Shown one piece after another: positions 17,398 to 26,292 of a stretch of DNA of 64,000 nucleotides. Numbering within the stretch: the stretch's first letter is position 1; each line of letters starts with the position of its first letter. The position numbers were made by a program, and so were the translations under genes. Under the pieces are notes generated by a model. That model worked only from the letters and a program-made list of their open reading frames with translations, ran no database searches and was not told the origin of the DNA. The stretch lies in assembly GCA_032052615.1 (NCBI GenBank), contig DAMBWF010000013.1:1-64000 (forward strand), in the 5' to 3' direction. This DNA comes from Pseudomonas_T sp032052615 (GTDB lineage: Bacteria > Pseudomonadota > Gammaproteobacteria > Pseudomonadales > Pseudomonadaceae).

Positions 17398-18572
17398 GAA
17401 GCCGCCCCTTCGGCCGCCTTGGCCGGTTGCGAGTCGGAAGCGCCAGGCTGGACGATCTGCACCGGGGCGCCCGGACGCAGTTTCGCGGCCCCCTCGATGA
17501 TGACCTTGTCACCGCTCTTGAGGCCTTCCTTGATCAGCCAGCGATGATTGGCGGTGAGACCGGTCTTGACCGGCCGCGCCTGGGCCTTGCCCTGGTCGTC
17601 GACGACATAGACGAAGGTGCCCTGGGGGCCCTGGGCGACCGCCCGCTCCGGAATGGTGATCGCGCTCGGGTAAACCAAGCCGGTCACCTCGACCCGCACG
17701 AACTGGCCGGGCAGCAGTGCCTGGTCGGGGTTGGGCACGCTGGCGCGGGCGCCCACCGTGCCGGTGCCCCGGGTGATCAGGCTATCGGTAAAATCGACCC
17801 GACCCTTGTGGGGATAGCTGGCGCCGTTGGCCAGCTTGATCTCGGCGTTCAGCTTGCCGTCGGCGGGCATCTTCAGGCTGCCGTCCTGCAGGTCGTTGCG
17901 CATGCGCTCCACCTCCAGGTCCGGGTAGGCGAAGTTGACGTACAGCGGGTCGAGCTGAGTGACGTGGGTGAGCAGGCTGGAATTGGCATCGTTGGCGGTC
18001 ACCAGGCTGCCCTCGGAACGCACCTCGCGACTGGTGATCCCGGAAATCGGCGATTTCACCGTGGTGTAGTCCAGGTCGATCTGCCGCGCCTGCACCTCGG
18101 CCTTGGCGGCCTCGATGTTGGCCTTGCTCTGCTCGAAGTTGGAGATCGCCGTGTCCAGCTCGCTGCCGCTGGCGAAGCCGCGCGTCTGCAACTGGCGAAT
18201 GCGCTTGAGGTCGCGGTCGGTCTGGCGGTAGCGGGCCTGTTCCTGGGCCAGGGCGCCCTTGGCCCGGTCGAGGGCTGCTTGATAGGGGCGCGGGTCGATG
18301 CGGAACAGCACCTGCCCCTTCTTCACCGTGCTGCCCTCCTGATAAGCGCGCTCGATGAGGATGCCGCTCACCTGGGCGCGAACCTCGACCTCGCGGTACC
18401 CCGCAGTACGGCCGGGGTATTCGGTGACCAGGGGAAAATCCTTCGTCTCGGCGGTTTCCACCACGACCTGCGCCGGCGGCGGGGTGCCGCCGTCCTGGGC
18501 ATGCACGCTCTGGGCGAGCAGCAGGCTCAGGGCCAGGGCCGGGAACGCAAAGGGAAAAGGTCGAGCGAGCAT
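17394..18572 (-). CDS. RND efflux membrane fusion protein
   Basis: A 392-residue periplasmic adaptor linking the permease to an outer-membrane channel. A signal peptide covers about residues 1-25 (LALSLLLAQSVHA). It is followed by the lipoyl domain (VRAQVSGILIERAYQEG), the alpha-hairpin (about 95-165, rich in Glu/Gln/Arg), the second lipoyl half and the beta-barrel (LLPGQFVRVEVTG, TIPERAV). There is no lipobox cysteine, unlike MexA, so it is probably a soluble or peptide-anchored adaptor. ATG 18572 follows GGGAGA. The longer frame upstream crosses the operator and part of the divergent TetR gene and is rejected. Confidence 0.92.
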   Translation of the reverse strand: MLARPFPFAFPALALSLLLAQSVHAQDGGTPPPAQVVVETAETKDFPLVTEYPGRTAGYREVEVRAQVSGILIERAYQEGSTVKKGQVLFRIDPRPYQAALDRAKGALAQEQARYRQTDRDLKRIRQLQTRGFASGSELDTAISNFEQSKANIEAAKAEVQARQIDLDYTTVKSPISGITSREVRSEGSLVTANDANSSLLTHVTQLDPLYVNFAYPDLEVERMRNDLQDGSLKMPADGKLNAEIKLANGASYPHKGRVDFTDSLITRGTGTVGARASVPNPDQALLPGQFVRVEVTGLVYPSAITIPERAVAQGPQGTFVYVVDDQGKAQARPVKTGLTANHRWLIKEGLKSGDKVIIEGAAKLRPGAPVQIVQPGASDSQPAKAAEGAAS

Positions 18573-18621
18573 AGGTACATCTCCCGGGGCGTCGAGCATT
18601 GCGAAAAAGGACGGTATGCTG

Positions 18622-18643
18622 TTACATACATTGGCGTTTGTAA
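18622..18643. promoter_or_regulatory. TetR operator of the RND pump
   Basis: Arms TTACATAC and GTTTGTAA, seven of eight bases complementary, are separated by 6 bases. They lie 50 bases upstream of the pump and 74 bases upstream of the TetR gene. The TTACA/TGTAA pattern resembles operators of AcrR/TtgR-type repressors. Confidence 0.75.
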
Positions 18644-18717
18644 ACCAGGGAAAAGCACGAAACGCGGGACAATGCGTTCCCTGGGATAGTCTCCCGCCCG
18701 CTCGGATCTCTTCGGAC

Positions 18718-19359
18718 ATGCGTCGCACCAAAGAACAAGCCGAACAGACCCGTGTCGCCATCCTGGCGGCCGCGGAGCAGTTGTTCCTGGAAAAAGGAGT
18801 TTCGCCCACCACGCTGGAACAGATCGCCCGCGCCGCCGGCGTCACGCGCGGAGCGGTCTACTGGCACTTCCAGAACAAGGCCCACCTGTTCCACGCCATG
18901 CTGGAACAGGTCCGGCTACCGCTGGAGCAGTTGACCGAGCGATTATCGGGGTACGGTGGCGAAGACCCCCTCTGGGCCCTGCGGGACCTGTGCGTCGGCT
19001 CCGTCGAGAGCCTCGCCCAGGATGACCAGAAACGGCGGATTTTCACCATACTCCTGCATCGTTGCGAATTCACGGGCGAATTGCGCGAAACCGCGCAGCG
19101 CAACGCCACGTTCATCAATCAATTCATCGCCCTGGTGGAGGCGTTGTTCGGCCGCGAAGGCTGTGTCGAGCGTCTGCAGGAAGGCGTGACGCCGCGCATC
19201 GGGGCGCGCTCCCTGCACGGGCTGCTCATCGGCCTGTTCACCGACTGGACGCGGGACCCGGACCTGTTCGATCCACGACGGGACGCCGCCCCGCTGCTCG
19301 ACACTCATTTCCGAGGCCTGGTGCGCGACTGGCCGGGCCGCCCCGCCCCAGGTCCCTGA
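18718..19359 (+). CDS. TetR-family repressor of the RND pump (AcrR/TtgR-like)
   Basis: A 213-residue TetR protein beginning MRRTKEQAEQTRVAILAAAE, with a canonical helix-turn-helix (TTLEQIARAAGVTRGAVYWHF) exactly like AcrR, TtgR and MexL-type pump repressors. The C-terminal domain (TETR_C_2-like, RRIFTILLHRCEFTGEL) is the type that binds hydrophobic drugs. It is divergent from the membrane-fusion gene with a palindrome between, so it should repress the pump and itself until a drug binds. Confidence 0.9.
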   Translation: MRRTKEQAEQTRVAILAAAEQLFLEKGVSPTTLEQIARAAGVTRGAVYWHFQNKAHLFHAMLEQVRLPLEQLTERLSGYGGEDPLWALRDLCVGSVESLAQDDQKRRIFTILLHRCEFTGELRETAQRNATFINQFIALVEALFGREGCVERLQEGVTPRIGARSLHGLLIGLFTDWTRDPDLFDPRRDAAPLLDTHFRGLVRDWPGRPAPGP

Positions 19360-19362
19360 GGC

Positions 19363-19566
19363 TCACCCCTGGGGCCGGGCCGGGTACCCCTCGGCGGCCA
19401 TGGCATCCACCACCTGCCGGTCGTCCAGCCGTTCGCTGTCCACCTCGACCCGCCCGCTGGGAATGTCCACCCGTACCTGCGCCGCCGGATCGAGCGCCTG
19501 CACGGCCTGGGTGATGCTGCGCACGCAATGGCCGCAGGAAATGCCTTGTACCTCGAATGCTCGCAT
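19363..19566 (-). CDS. copZ: Copper chaperone CopZ-like HMA protein
   Basis: A 67-residue single heavy-metal-associated domain. The metal loop GISCGHCVRSI places Cys11 and Cys14 for Cu(I). Residues GRVEVDSERLDDRQVVDAMAAEGY form the remaining ferredoxin-like fold. It delivers Cu(I) to CopA and to the sensor in the cytoplasm. The promoter on its left-hand strand contains a CueR-like site, and copA and cueR lie within 4 kb, so it is part of one copper regulon. Confidence 0.9.
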   Translation of the reverse strand: MRAFEVQGISCGHCVRSITQAVQALDPAAQVRVDIPSGRVEVDSERLDDRQVVDAMAAEGYPARPQG

Positions 19567-19596
19567 GGGAATCCTCCTGGTTTTTTCGAGAGTGTC

Positions 19597-19622
19597 GACC
19601 TTGCCACCGGGTCAGGGTCAAG
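19597..19622 (-). promoter_or_regulatory. CueR-type promoter of copZ
   Basis: On the minus strand TTGACC (plus 19616-19621) is followed by a dyad: ACCTTGCC and its partner GTCAGGGT (six of eight positions complementary), in a spacer of about 19 bases. Such long-spacer dyads are the CueR signature. Confidence 0.7.
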
Positions 19623-19687
19623 CGGGGGTTGCCGAGCCGGCGCCGGTCGACCAAGCTGACGGTCGAGCCACCCGGAGTCCCGCCGCC

Positions 19688-20074
19688 ATGCGCCGCCCAT
19701 TGCTGTCGCTGTTCGCCCTTCCGCTGCTCGCCGCCGCCGAGAACGCGCCTTACGCGCCGCTCAACGTACCCAGCGCATTCGACTACGGCGTGGTGATGGT
19801 GTCCCGCGACCGGCTGGAGGTCTCGACCAGTTGCGAGATCGGCCTGTATGTTCAGGACCGCCTCGCCGCGCGGCTGTACCAGGGGCAATCGGTGTCCTTC
19901 AACCTGCCGCCCGGGGAGACCTTGATCCGCCTGGGGATCGTCGGCCAGGGCGCCTGCAACTCCGGCTTCGAGCAATACAGTCAGCAAGCCGTGAGCCTGC
20001 GCGCGGGAGAAATCCGCAAATACCGGATCGCCGCCAACACCGCCGGGTTGTACTTGGTGCCGGAGGCGCTCTGA
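19688..20074 (+). CDS. Periplasmic protein of unknown function in the copper island
   Basis: A 128-residue protein with a short signal peptide (MRRPLLSLFALPLLAAAE). The mature part has two cysteines (TSCEIG, GACNSG), enough for one disulfide. The fold looks beta-rich (YGVVMVSRDRLEVSTSCEIGLY, VSFNLPPGETLIRLGI), possibly a small immunoglobulin-like or PEGA-like domain (NLPPGE...R). Family not recognised. It is divergent from copZ, shares the CueR-site region and precedes cytochrome b561 and copA, so a copper-linked role is likely but unproven. Start chosen at the signal peptide; the frame extends upstream antisense to copZ. Confidence 0.7.
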   Translation: MRRPLLSLFALPLLAAAENAPYAPLNVPSAFDYGVVMVSRDRLEVSTSCEIGLYVQDRLAARLYQGQSVSFNLPPGETLIRLGIVGQGACNSGFEQYSQQAVSLRAGEIRKYRIAANTAGLYLVPEAL

Positions 20075-20174
20075 TGGGCCGCGCCGGGGGCGGAACTCCG
20101 CCAGCGAAGCGGCTGTCACTTTGCCACCCACGCGCCCGCGCGACGACGAAGACCACGAAAAAGGAGCTCCAAGG

Positions 20175-20699
20175 ATGACCCGCTATTCGACCTCGCAAAT
20201 CGCCCTGCACTGGCTGACCGCCCTGCTGGTGCTTACCAATATCGCCCTGCCCTACGGGCATGACTTCTTCGGCCAGTTCCTCGGTGGCGATGGCGGCGTG
20301 TTCACCCTGCACAAGTCGATCGGGCTGACGGTGCTTCTTCTAACCCTGCTGCGCCTGGTGGCCCGCGCCCGCTACGGCGCGCCGCAATTGCTGCCGCCGG
20401 AGGCCCGCTTCCAGCAGGTCGCCGCCAAGGCCGGCCACGCCCTGCTGTACCTCCTGCTGCTGGCCATGCCGCTGACCGGGCTGGTGTTCGGCAAGCGTCC
20501 GGTGAACCTGTTCTGGCTGGTGGAAATCGCGCCGCTGCCGCTGTCCGACGATACCCGCGCCCTGGCCAAGCAGTTCCACCTCACCGCTCAGTACGCCCTC
20601 TATATCCTGATCCTCGGCCACGCCGCCATCGCCCTCTGGCATCACTTCGCCCGTCGCGACGGCGTGCTGCAAGGCATGCTGCCGATTGCCCGCCGCTGA
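20175..20699 (+). CDS. Cytochrome b561-family protein
   Basis: A 174-residue four-helix inner-membrane di-heme protein. Candidate heme histidines lie in HWLTALLVLTNI, TLHKSIGLTVLL, KAGHALLYLLLLAMP and ILGHAAIALWHHF, at the usual helix positions. Such proteins pass electrons from ubiquinol. AAGGAG precedes ATG 20175. It sits between the periplasmic protein and copA in the same direction. A link to copper (for example Cu(II)/Cu(I) redox) is inference from position only. Confidence 0.87.
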   Translation: MTRYSTSQIALHWLTALLVLTNIALPYGHDFFGQFLGGDGGVFTLHKSIGLTVLLLTLLRLVARARYGAPQLLPPEARFQQVAAKAGHALLYLLLLAMPLTGLVFGKRPVNLFWLVEIAPLPLSDDTRALAKQFHLTAQYALYILILGHAAIALWHHFARRDGVLQGMLPIARR

Positions 20700-20708
20700 C
20701 GAGGCAGG

Positions 20709-20741
20709 CTTGACCTTGCCACCGTGACAAACCCGAGCATA
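20709..20741 (+). promoter_or_regulatory. CueR-type promoter of copA
   Basis: TTGACC at 20710-20715 is followed by TTGCCACCGTGACAAACCC and then GAGCATA, a 19-20-base spacer with an imperfect dyad (ACCTTGCC / GACAAACC). Its first half is identical to the copZ site. It is 29 bases upstream of copA. Confidence 0.7.
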
Positions 20742-20769
20742 GGGTGTCTGCTCATCAGGAGGACGCCCC

Positions 20770-23154
20770 ATGCCATCCCTCACCGCCCCTGCCGCCGACC
20801 TCGACCTGCCCATCCGCGGCATGACCTGCGCCTCCTGCGCCGGCCGTGTCGAGCGCGCGCTACGCCAAGTACCCGGGGTCGCCGCCGCGAGCGTCAACCT
20901 GGCCAGCGAGCGGGCCCGGGTCGAGGGCCATGCGCACCCCATCGCGCTGTTGCGGGCGGTGGAGAAAGCCGGCTATGAGGTGCCGCGCCAGACCGTCGAG
21001 CTGGCCATCGATGGCATGACCTGCGCCAGTTGCGTGGGCCGCGTGGAGCGAGCCCTGGGCAAGGTGGACGGCGTACTGGATGCCAGCGTCAACCTGGCCA
21101 GCGAGCGGGCCCGGGTCGAAACCCTGGAAGGGGTCGATCCCCAGACGCTGCTGGCGGCGATACGGCACGCCGGCTATGCCGCCCGCCGCCTCGACGGCGA
21201 GGCCCCGCTGCCGGCGCCCCGGGACGAACGCCTATTCCTGACCGGCGCGGTGCTGCTGGCCGCTCCTCTCATGCTGCCGATGATCGCCGGCTGGTTCGGC
21301 GTGCATCTGATGCTGCCGGCCTGGCTGCAATGGGTGCTGGCCACGCCGGTGCAGTTCGTCTTCGGCGCGCGGTTCTACAGGTCCGCCTGGAAGGCACTGC
21401 GCGCCCGCTCCGGCAATATGGACCTGTTGGTGGCCCTGGGAACCAGCGCCGGCTACGGGCTGAGCCTGTACCTCTGGTGGCGCGCCGCCCCGGGGGAAAT
21501 GCCGCACCTGTATTTCGAAGCCTCGGCCGTGGTGATCGCCCTGGTGCGCCTGGGCAAGTACCTGGAGAGCCGCGCCAAACGCCAGACCGGCGACGCCATC
21601 CGCGCCTTGCAGGCGCTGCGTCCGGAGCGGGCGGTGCGGGTGGTGGACGGTCGCGAAGAGGATGTGGCCATCGCCGACCTGCGGGTCGGCGACCTGTTGC
21701 GGGTCAAGCCGGGGGAACGCATCCCGGTGGACGGCCAGGTGGTGGAAGGCCAGAGCGACGCCGACGAGGCGCTGATCAGCGGCGAGAGTGTGCCGGTACC
21801 CAAGGCCCCCGGCGACCCGGTCACCGGCGGCGCGCTGAACGGAGAGGGCCGCCTGCTGATCCGCGCCACCGCTCTCGGCGCGGAAAGCGTGCTGGCGCGG
21901 ATCATCCGCCTGGTGGAGGACGCCCAGGCGGCCAAGGCGCCGATCCAGAAGCTGGTGGACCGGGTCAGCGAGGTCTTCGTGCCGGCGGTGCTGCTGATCG
22001 CCCTGGCGACCCTGGCCGGCTGGCTGCTGGCCGGCGCCGGCCTGGAGCGGGCGATGATCAATGCCGTGAGCGTGCTGGTGATCGCCTGTCCCTGCGCCCT
22101 GGGCCTGGCCACGCCGACGGCGATCATGGCCGGCACCGGCGTGGCGGCGCGCCACGGCATCCTGATCAAGGACGCCGGCGCCTTGGAGATCGCCCATGGC
22201 GTCACCGACGTGGCGTTCGACAAGACGGGCACCCTGACGTCCGGCGAGCCCCGGCTGGTGCACCTGGCGGCCCTCGACGAGGAGAATCGCGCCCTGGCCC
22301 TGGCCGGCGCGCTGCAACGGGGCAGCGAACACCCCCTGGCCCGGGCGGTGCTGGACGCCTGCGCCGAGCGCGGCCTGGAACCGCCTCCGGTCGACGACAG
22401 CCAGGCCCTGGCGGGACGCGGCATCCGGGGGCGGGTGGACGCACGCCCCCTGGCCCTGGGCAACCGCCGCCTGCTGGACGAGCAGGGCCTGACGCCCGGC
22501 ACGCTGGAGGCCCAGGCCCGCGCCTGGGAAGCCGAGGGCCGCACCCTGTCCTGGCTGCTGGACCTGGCGACTCCACGGGTGCTGGGGCTGTTCGCCTTCG
22601 GCGATTCCCTCAAGCCCGGGGCCGCCGAGGCGGTGGCCACCTTGAACGCCCAAGGCATTCGCAGCCACCTGATCACCGGCGACAATCGCGGCAGCGCCGG
22701 CGCGGTGGCCGAGGCCCTGAGCATCGACGATGTCCACGCCGAGGTATTACCGGCGGACAAGGCGGCCACGGTGGTCGCCCTGAAGGCCGAGGGCCGCACC
22801 GTGGCCATGGTCGGCGACGGCCTGAACGACGCCCCGGCCCTGGCCGCCGCCGACGTGGGCATCGCCATGGGCGGCGGCACCGACGTGGCCATGCACGCCG
22901 CCGGCATCACCCTGATGCGCGGTGATCCGCGCCTGGTGCCCGCCGCCCTGAGCATCAGCCGGCGCACCTACGGCAAGATCCGCCAGAACCTGTTCTGGGC
23001 GTTCATCTACAACCTGGTGGGGCTGCCCCTGGCCGCCTTCGGCGTGCTCGACCCGGTGCTGGCCGGGGCGGCGATGGCGCTGTCCAGCGTCAGCGTGGTG
23101 AGCAATGCCCTGCTGCTGAAGACCTGGAAACCGAACGTCGGAGACGCCTCGTGA
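20770..23154 (+). CDS. copA: Cu(I)-exporting P1B-type ATPase
   Basis: A 794-residue inner-membrane pump that expels Cu(I) at the cost of ATP. Two N-terminal metal domains carry GMTCASC (Cys20/23 and Cys85/88), an almost exact duplication (both repeat SVNLASERARVE). Then come the membrane metal site CPC (C440, C442), the phosphorylated Asp484 in DKTGT, the ATP-domain SEHPLA and the hinge MVGDGLNDAPALA. All catalytic motifs are intact. Its stop overlaps the cueR start (GTGA), so pump and sensor are translated together. Confidence 0.96.
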   Translation: MPSLTAPAADLDLPIRGMTCASCAGRVERALRQVPGVAAASVNLASERARVEGHAHPIALLRAVEKAGYEVPRQTVELAIDGMTCASCVGRVERALGKVDGVLDASVNLASERARVETLEGVDPQTLLAAIRHAGYAARRLDGEAPLPAPRDERLFLTGAVLLAAPLMLPMIAGWFGVHLMLPAWLQWVLATPVQFVFGARFYRSAWKALRARSGNMDLLVALGTSAGYGLSLYLWWRAAPGEMPHLYFEASAVVIALVRLGKYLESRAKRQTGDAIRALQALRPERAVRVVDGREEDVAIADLRVGDLLRVKPGERIPVDGQVVEGQSDADEALISGESVPVPKAPGDPVTGGALNGEGRLLIRATALGAESVLARIIRLVEDAQAAKAPIQKLVDRVSEVFVPAVLLIALATLAGWLLAGAGLERAMINAVSVLVIACPCALGLATPTAIMAGTGVAARHGILIKDAGALEIAHGVTDVAFDKTGTLTSGEPRLVHLAALDEENRALALAGALQRGSEHPLARAVLDACAERGLEPPPVDDSQALAGRGIRGRVDARPLALGNRRLLDEQGLTPGTLEAQARAWEAEGRTLSWLLDLATPRVLGLFAFGDSLKPGAAEAVATLNAQGIRSHLITGDNRGSAGAVAEALSIDDVHAEVLPADKAATVVALKAEGRTVAMVGDGLNDAPALAAADVGIAMGGGTDVAMHAAGITLMRGDPRLVPAALSISRRTYGKIRQNLFWAFIYNLVGLPLAAFGVLDPVLAGAAMALSSVSVVSNALLLKTWKPNVGDAS

Positions 23155-23615
23155 ACATTGGCCAAGCGGCGCGCCGCTCGGGCCTTAGCGCCAAGATGAT
23201 CCGCTACTACGAAGCCATCGGCCTGCTGCCGCCCGCCAGCCGCAGCGACAGCGGCTACCGTCAGTACGATGAGCGGGACCTGCACACCCTGGCCTTCATC
23301 AAGCGCGCCCGGGATCTGGGCTTCGCCTTGGAAGAAGTCGGCAGGCTGCTGGCGCTCTGGCGCGACCGCCAACGCGCCAGCGCCGATGTCAAGGCCCTGG
23401 CCCGGGCCCACATCCAGGCCTTGGAGCGGCGCATCGCCGAACTCAGCGGATTGCGGGATACCCTGGCGGAGCTGGCGAGCCACTGCCAGGGCGACGACCG
23501 TCCGGACTGTCCGATCCTGCAGGACTTGGAAAGCAGCGGGTGTCGCACCCCTTGCGAGACACCGATCAAGGTCGACCGCGAGCACGAGAACAAGAATCCA
23601 AGCCGAATGGAATAA
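23151..23615 (+). CDS. cueR: CueR, Cu(I)-responsive MerR activator
   Basis: A 154-residue MerR regulator. The DNA-binding start (MNIGQAARRSGLSAKMIRYYE) is canonical. Metal ligands fall at Cys112 and Cys120 (C-x7-C, HCQGDDRPDCPIL), the same spacing as in E. coli CueR, and Ser78 occupies the position where zinc sensors have cysteine, pointing to monovalent copper. The GTG start overlaps the copA stop. A longer than usual tail carries two more cysteines (GCRTPC) and a charged end. It should activate the two CueR-like promoters in this island. Confidence 0.93.
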   Translation: MNIGQAARRSGLSAKMIRYYEAIGLLPPASRSDSGYRQYDERDLHTLAFIKRARDLGFALEEVGRLLALWRDRQRASADVKALARAHIQALERRIAELSGLRDTLAELASHCQGDDRPDCPILQDLESSGCRTPCETPIKVDREHENKNPSRME

Positions 23616-23628
23616 CCTGTCATTTGAC

Positions 23629-23646
23629 ATTGCTTCTTATTTACTT
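23629..23646. promoter_or_regulatory. Possible Fur box upstream of the TonB receptor
   Basis: ATTGCTTCTTATTTACTT lies in the 204-base gap before the receptor, directly after TTGACA. It resembles the ATTGATTCTCATTTGCAT form of Fur-bound sites at most positions, although it is not a clean palindrome. Iron control of the receptor is therefore plausible. Confidence 0.4.
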
Positions 23647-23819
23647 CGCGTTTTCCACGCCTTACTCTTGCGCACCCCTGCGGTTGCGCACCGAGGCGAA
23701 CGCTGGCGTCCGGCCCGATCGGACGCGTTCTTTCCTGGTCGCAAGCGCAGCGAACCACGCCGACGCGGGAAACGTCGGCTCGGACACGACAGGGATGCGC
23801 TGCCACCACCAGGAATCCC

Positions 23820-26216
23820 ATGCGTATTCACTCTCTTTCCGTCGCGGTCGCCCTGGCCCTCGGCCTTTGCGCTCATGCCCTCGCCACGCCGGTCGACCTT
23901 GACCTGCCGGCCCAACCCCTGGCCGATGCGCTGGCCCGCTTCTCCGAGGCGACCGGCATCAAGGTGGCCTACTCGCCCACCGACGTCGCCGGCAAGCGCT
24001 CCGCCGCCGTTCGCGGCCAGTTGGAGCCCGACCAGGCCCTGGCCCTGCTGCTGGCCGGCTCCGGCCTCGGCGGTAGCGTCCAGGGTCATCTCGCCAGCGT
24101 CACCGCCGGCGTGCCCGACGGCGCGCTGCAACTGGACAGCGTGAACGTCACCGGCCTAGGCGAAGTGGCCGGCAGCAGCATCACCGAGGGTACCCAGTCC
24201 TACACCACCGGCGTCATGCGTACCGCCACCAAGTTGAACCTGTCCGGCCGCGAGACCCCGCAGTCGGTCACCGTGGTGACCCGGCAGCGGATGGACGACC
24301 AGGGCGTCAACACCATCAACGACGTGGTGAAGAACACCACCGGGGTGACCCTGCAGAAGTACGGCCCGGAGCGGCAGCGCTTCGTCGCCCGCGGCTTCAC
24401 CGTCGACAACATCATGTACGACGGCCTGCCCATCACCCTCTCCACCTACACCCAGGACGTGATCTCCGCGGCCGACATGGCGATCTTCGACCGGGTGGAA
24501 GTGGTGCGCGGCGCCACCGGCCTGATGCAGGGCGCAGGCAGCCCGGCGGCGGCCATCAACCTGGTGCGCAAGCGTCCCACCGCCACGCCCCAGGTGAGCC
24601 TGACCGGCAGCGCCGGCAGCTGGGATTCCTACCGCGCCGAGCTGGATGCCTCCAGCGCGCTGAATGACAGCGGTACCCTGCGCGGCCGGGTGGTCACCGC
24701 CTACCAGGACAAGGACAGCTACCAGGACGTCACCGGCACCGAGCGCGGCGTGTTCTACGCCATCGGCGAGGCCGACCTGACCGACGACACCACCCTCACC
24801 GTCGGCGCCTCGTACCAGAACGACAACAAGGATTCCGACTGGGGTGGCCTGCCCACCGCGCCGGACGGCCGGGACCTGCACCTGTCGCGCTCCACCTACG
24901 TGGGCAACGACTGGGCCTACTGGGACACCACCAACACCTTCCTCTTCAGCGAGCTGGAACACCGCTTCGACAACGGCTGGACGCTGCACGCCGCCGGCAG
25001 CAAGCTGTGGGGCCGGATCGACATGCTGGGCTCCTACCTGAGCTACTCCGGCACCACCCTGAGCCAGGGCAGCGGTCGCTACCTCTATACCGACGACCAC
25101 GACAGCTACGACGTCTATGCCAACGGCCCCTTCCAGTTGCTCGGCCGTACCCACGAACTGGTGGTGGGCGCCAGCCATCGCGAGGAATCCTTCGATGGCC
25201 ACGGCGGCTGGGGCACCACCGCGGACCGCCTCAACCCCTTCACCTGGGATTCCGGCAGGGTCGCCAAGCCCAACTACTACCTGCGCGCCTGGGGCCTGAA
25301 GACCGACAGCGAACAGAACGCCGTGTACGCCACCACGCGCATCAGCGTCACCGACCCGCTGAAGGTAATCCTCGGCGGTCGCCTGGACTGGTACGACTAC
25401 GAAGGCGAGAACATGAGCAACAACGTGGTCAAGCCGCAGAACGGGTACAGCATCACCCGCAACGTGACCAAGTACGCCGGCGCGATCTACGACCTGAACG
25501 AAACCTACTCGGTCTACGCCAGCTACACCGACATCTTCAAGCCGCAGAACAACCAGGACACCAGCGGCGCCGTGATCCAGCCCATGACCGGCAAGAACTA
25601 CGAAATCGGCCTGAAGGCCGCCTACTTCGATGGCGCCCTGAACGCCAGCGCGGCATTGTTCCAGGTGGACCAGGAGAACCGCGCCAAGCTGCTCAATGAC
25701 CAGAACGCCTGCCACAGCTACCCGGCCGTGAGCTGCTACGAGGCGGCGGGCAAGGTGCGCAGCCAGGGCATCGACCTGGAGCTGACCGGCGCCATCACCC
25801 CGGACTGGCAGTTGAGCGCCGGCTACACCTATGTGGAAGCCACATACAAGAAGGACGCCAACAAGGCCAACGAGGGCAAGCTGTTCGACACCGACCAGCC
25901 GCGCCACCTGTTCAAGCTCGCCACCACCTATACCCTGCCCGGCGAGCTGGACCGCTGGCGGGTCGGCGGCAGCCTCAACGCGCAGAACGCCATCTACAAC
26001 GAGGGCGGCAGTGGCGCCAGCGCCTGGCGCATCGAGCAGGACGCCTACACCCTGGTGGACCTGATGGTTGGCTACAAAGTGAGCGAGCACCTCGACACGC
26101 GCTTGAATTTCAACAACGTGTTCGACAAGCGCTACTACACCGGCATCGGTAGCACCACCAACGTCATCTACGGCGAGCCGCGCAACGCCATGCTGACGAT
26201 GAAGTGGTCGCTGTAA
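23820..26216 (+). CDS. TonB-dependent siderophore receptor with STN signalling domain
   Basis: A 798-residue outer-membrane receptor of the FpvA/FecA/FoxA type. After a signal peptide (residues 1-22) there is an STN (secretin/TonB N-terminal) domain at about 25-90 (LPAQPLADALARFSEATGI), then the plug (about 140-245, RETPQSVTVVTRQRMDDQG, VEVVRGATGLMQGAGSPAAA) and a 22-strand barrel. Ferric siderophore uptake uses TonB energy. The STN domain normally contacts an anti-sigma factor, yet no FecI/FecR genes are next to it, so signalling, if any, acts at a distance. It ends in MKWSL, slightly unusual as most such barrels finish on an aromatic residue. Substrate not determined. Confidence 0.92.
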   Translation: MRIHSLSVAVALALGLCAHALATPVDLDLPAQPLADALARFSEATGIKVAYSPTDVAGKRSAAVRGQLEPDQALALLLAGSGLGGSVQGHLASVTAGVPDGALQLDSVNVTGLGEVAGSSITEGTQSYTTGVMRTATKLNLSGRETPQSVTVVTRQRMDDQGVNTINDVVKNTTGVTLQKYGPERQRFVARGFTVDNIMYDGLPITLSTYTQDVISAADMAIFDRVEVVRGATGLMQGAGSPAAAINLVRKRPTATPQVSLTGSAGSWDSYRAELDASSALNDSGTLRGRVVTAYQDKDSYQDVTGTERGVFYAIGEADLTDDTTLTVGASYQNDNKDSDWGGLPTAPDGRDLHLSRSTYVGNDWAYWDTTNTFLFSELEHRFDNGWTLHAAGSKLWGRIDMLGSYLSYSGTTLSQGSGRYLYTDDHDSYDVYANGPFQLLGRTHELVVGASHREESFDGHGGWGTTADRLNPFTWDSGRVAKPNYYLRAWGLKTDSEQNAVYATTRISVTDPLKVILGGRLDWYDYEGENMSNNVVKPQNGYSITRNVTKYAGAIYDLNETYSVYASYTDIFKPQNNQDTSGAVIQPMTGKNYEIGLKAAYFDGALNASAALFQVDQENRAKLLNDQNACHSYPAVSCYEAAGKVRSQGIDLELTGAITPDWQLSAGYTYVEATYKKDANKANEGKLFDTDQPRHLFKLATTYTLPGELDRWRVGGSLNAQNAIYNEGGSGASAWRIEQDAYTLVDLMVGYKVSEHLDTRLNFNNVFDKRYYTGIGSTTNVIYGEPRNAMLTMKWSL

Positions 26217-26228
26217 CGCGCCGCGAAC

Positions 26229-26290
26229 CGGAGCGGGCCCGTCCCGCTCGGTCCTCGACGGGGTCGACGCGCGCGCCGGCCCCGTCGTCG
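26229..26290. terminator. Two hairpins between convergent genes
   Basis: GAGCGGG/CCCGCTC (26231-26249, loop 5) and CGACGGGG/CCCCGTCG (26256-26287, loop 16) lie between the TonB receptor and the EamA gene. Neither has a good T run (only TCGTTTC follows), so this is a weak terminator call. Confidence 0.4.
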
Positions 26291-26292
26291 TT

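Noticed and set aside
14110..17547. A 1,145-codon open frame on the plus strand opposite the RND permease
   Set aside because: Its translation is His/Gly/Ala/Gln-rich with no domain. It is the antisense shadow of a high-GC gene, and the minus-strand protein is a clear RND permease.
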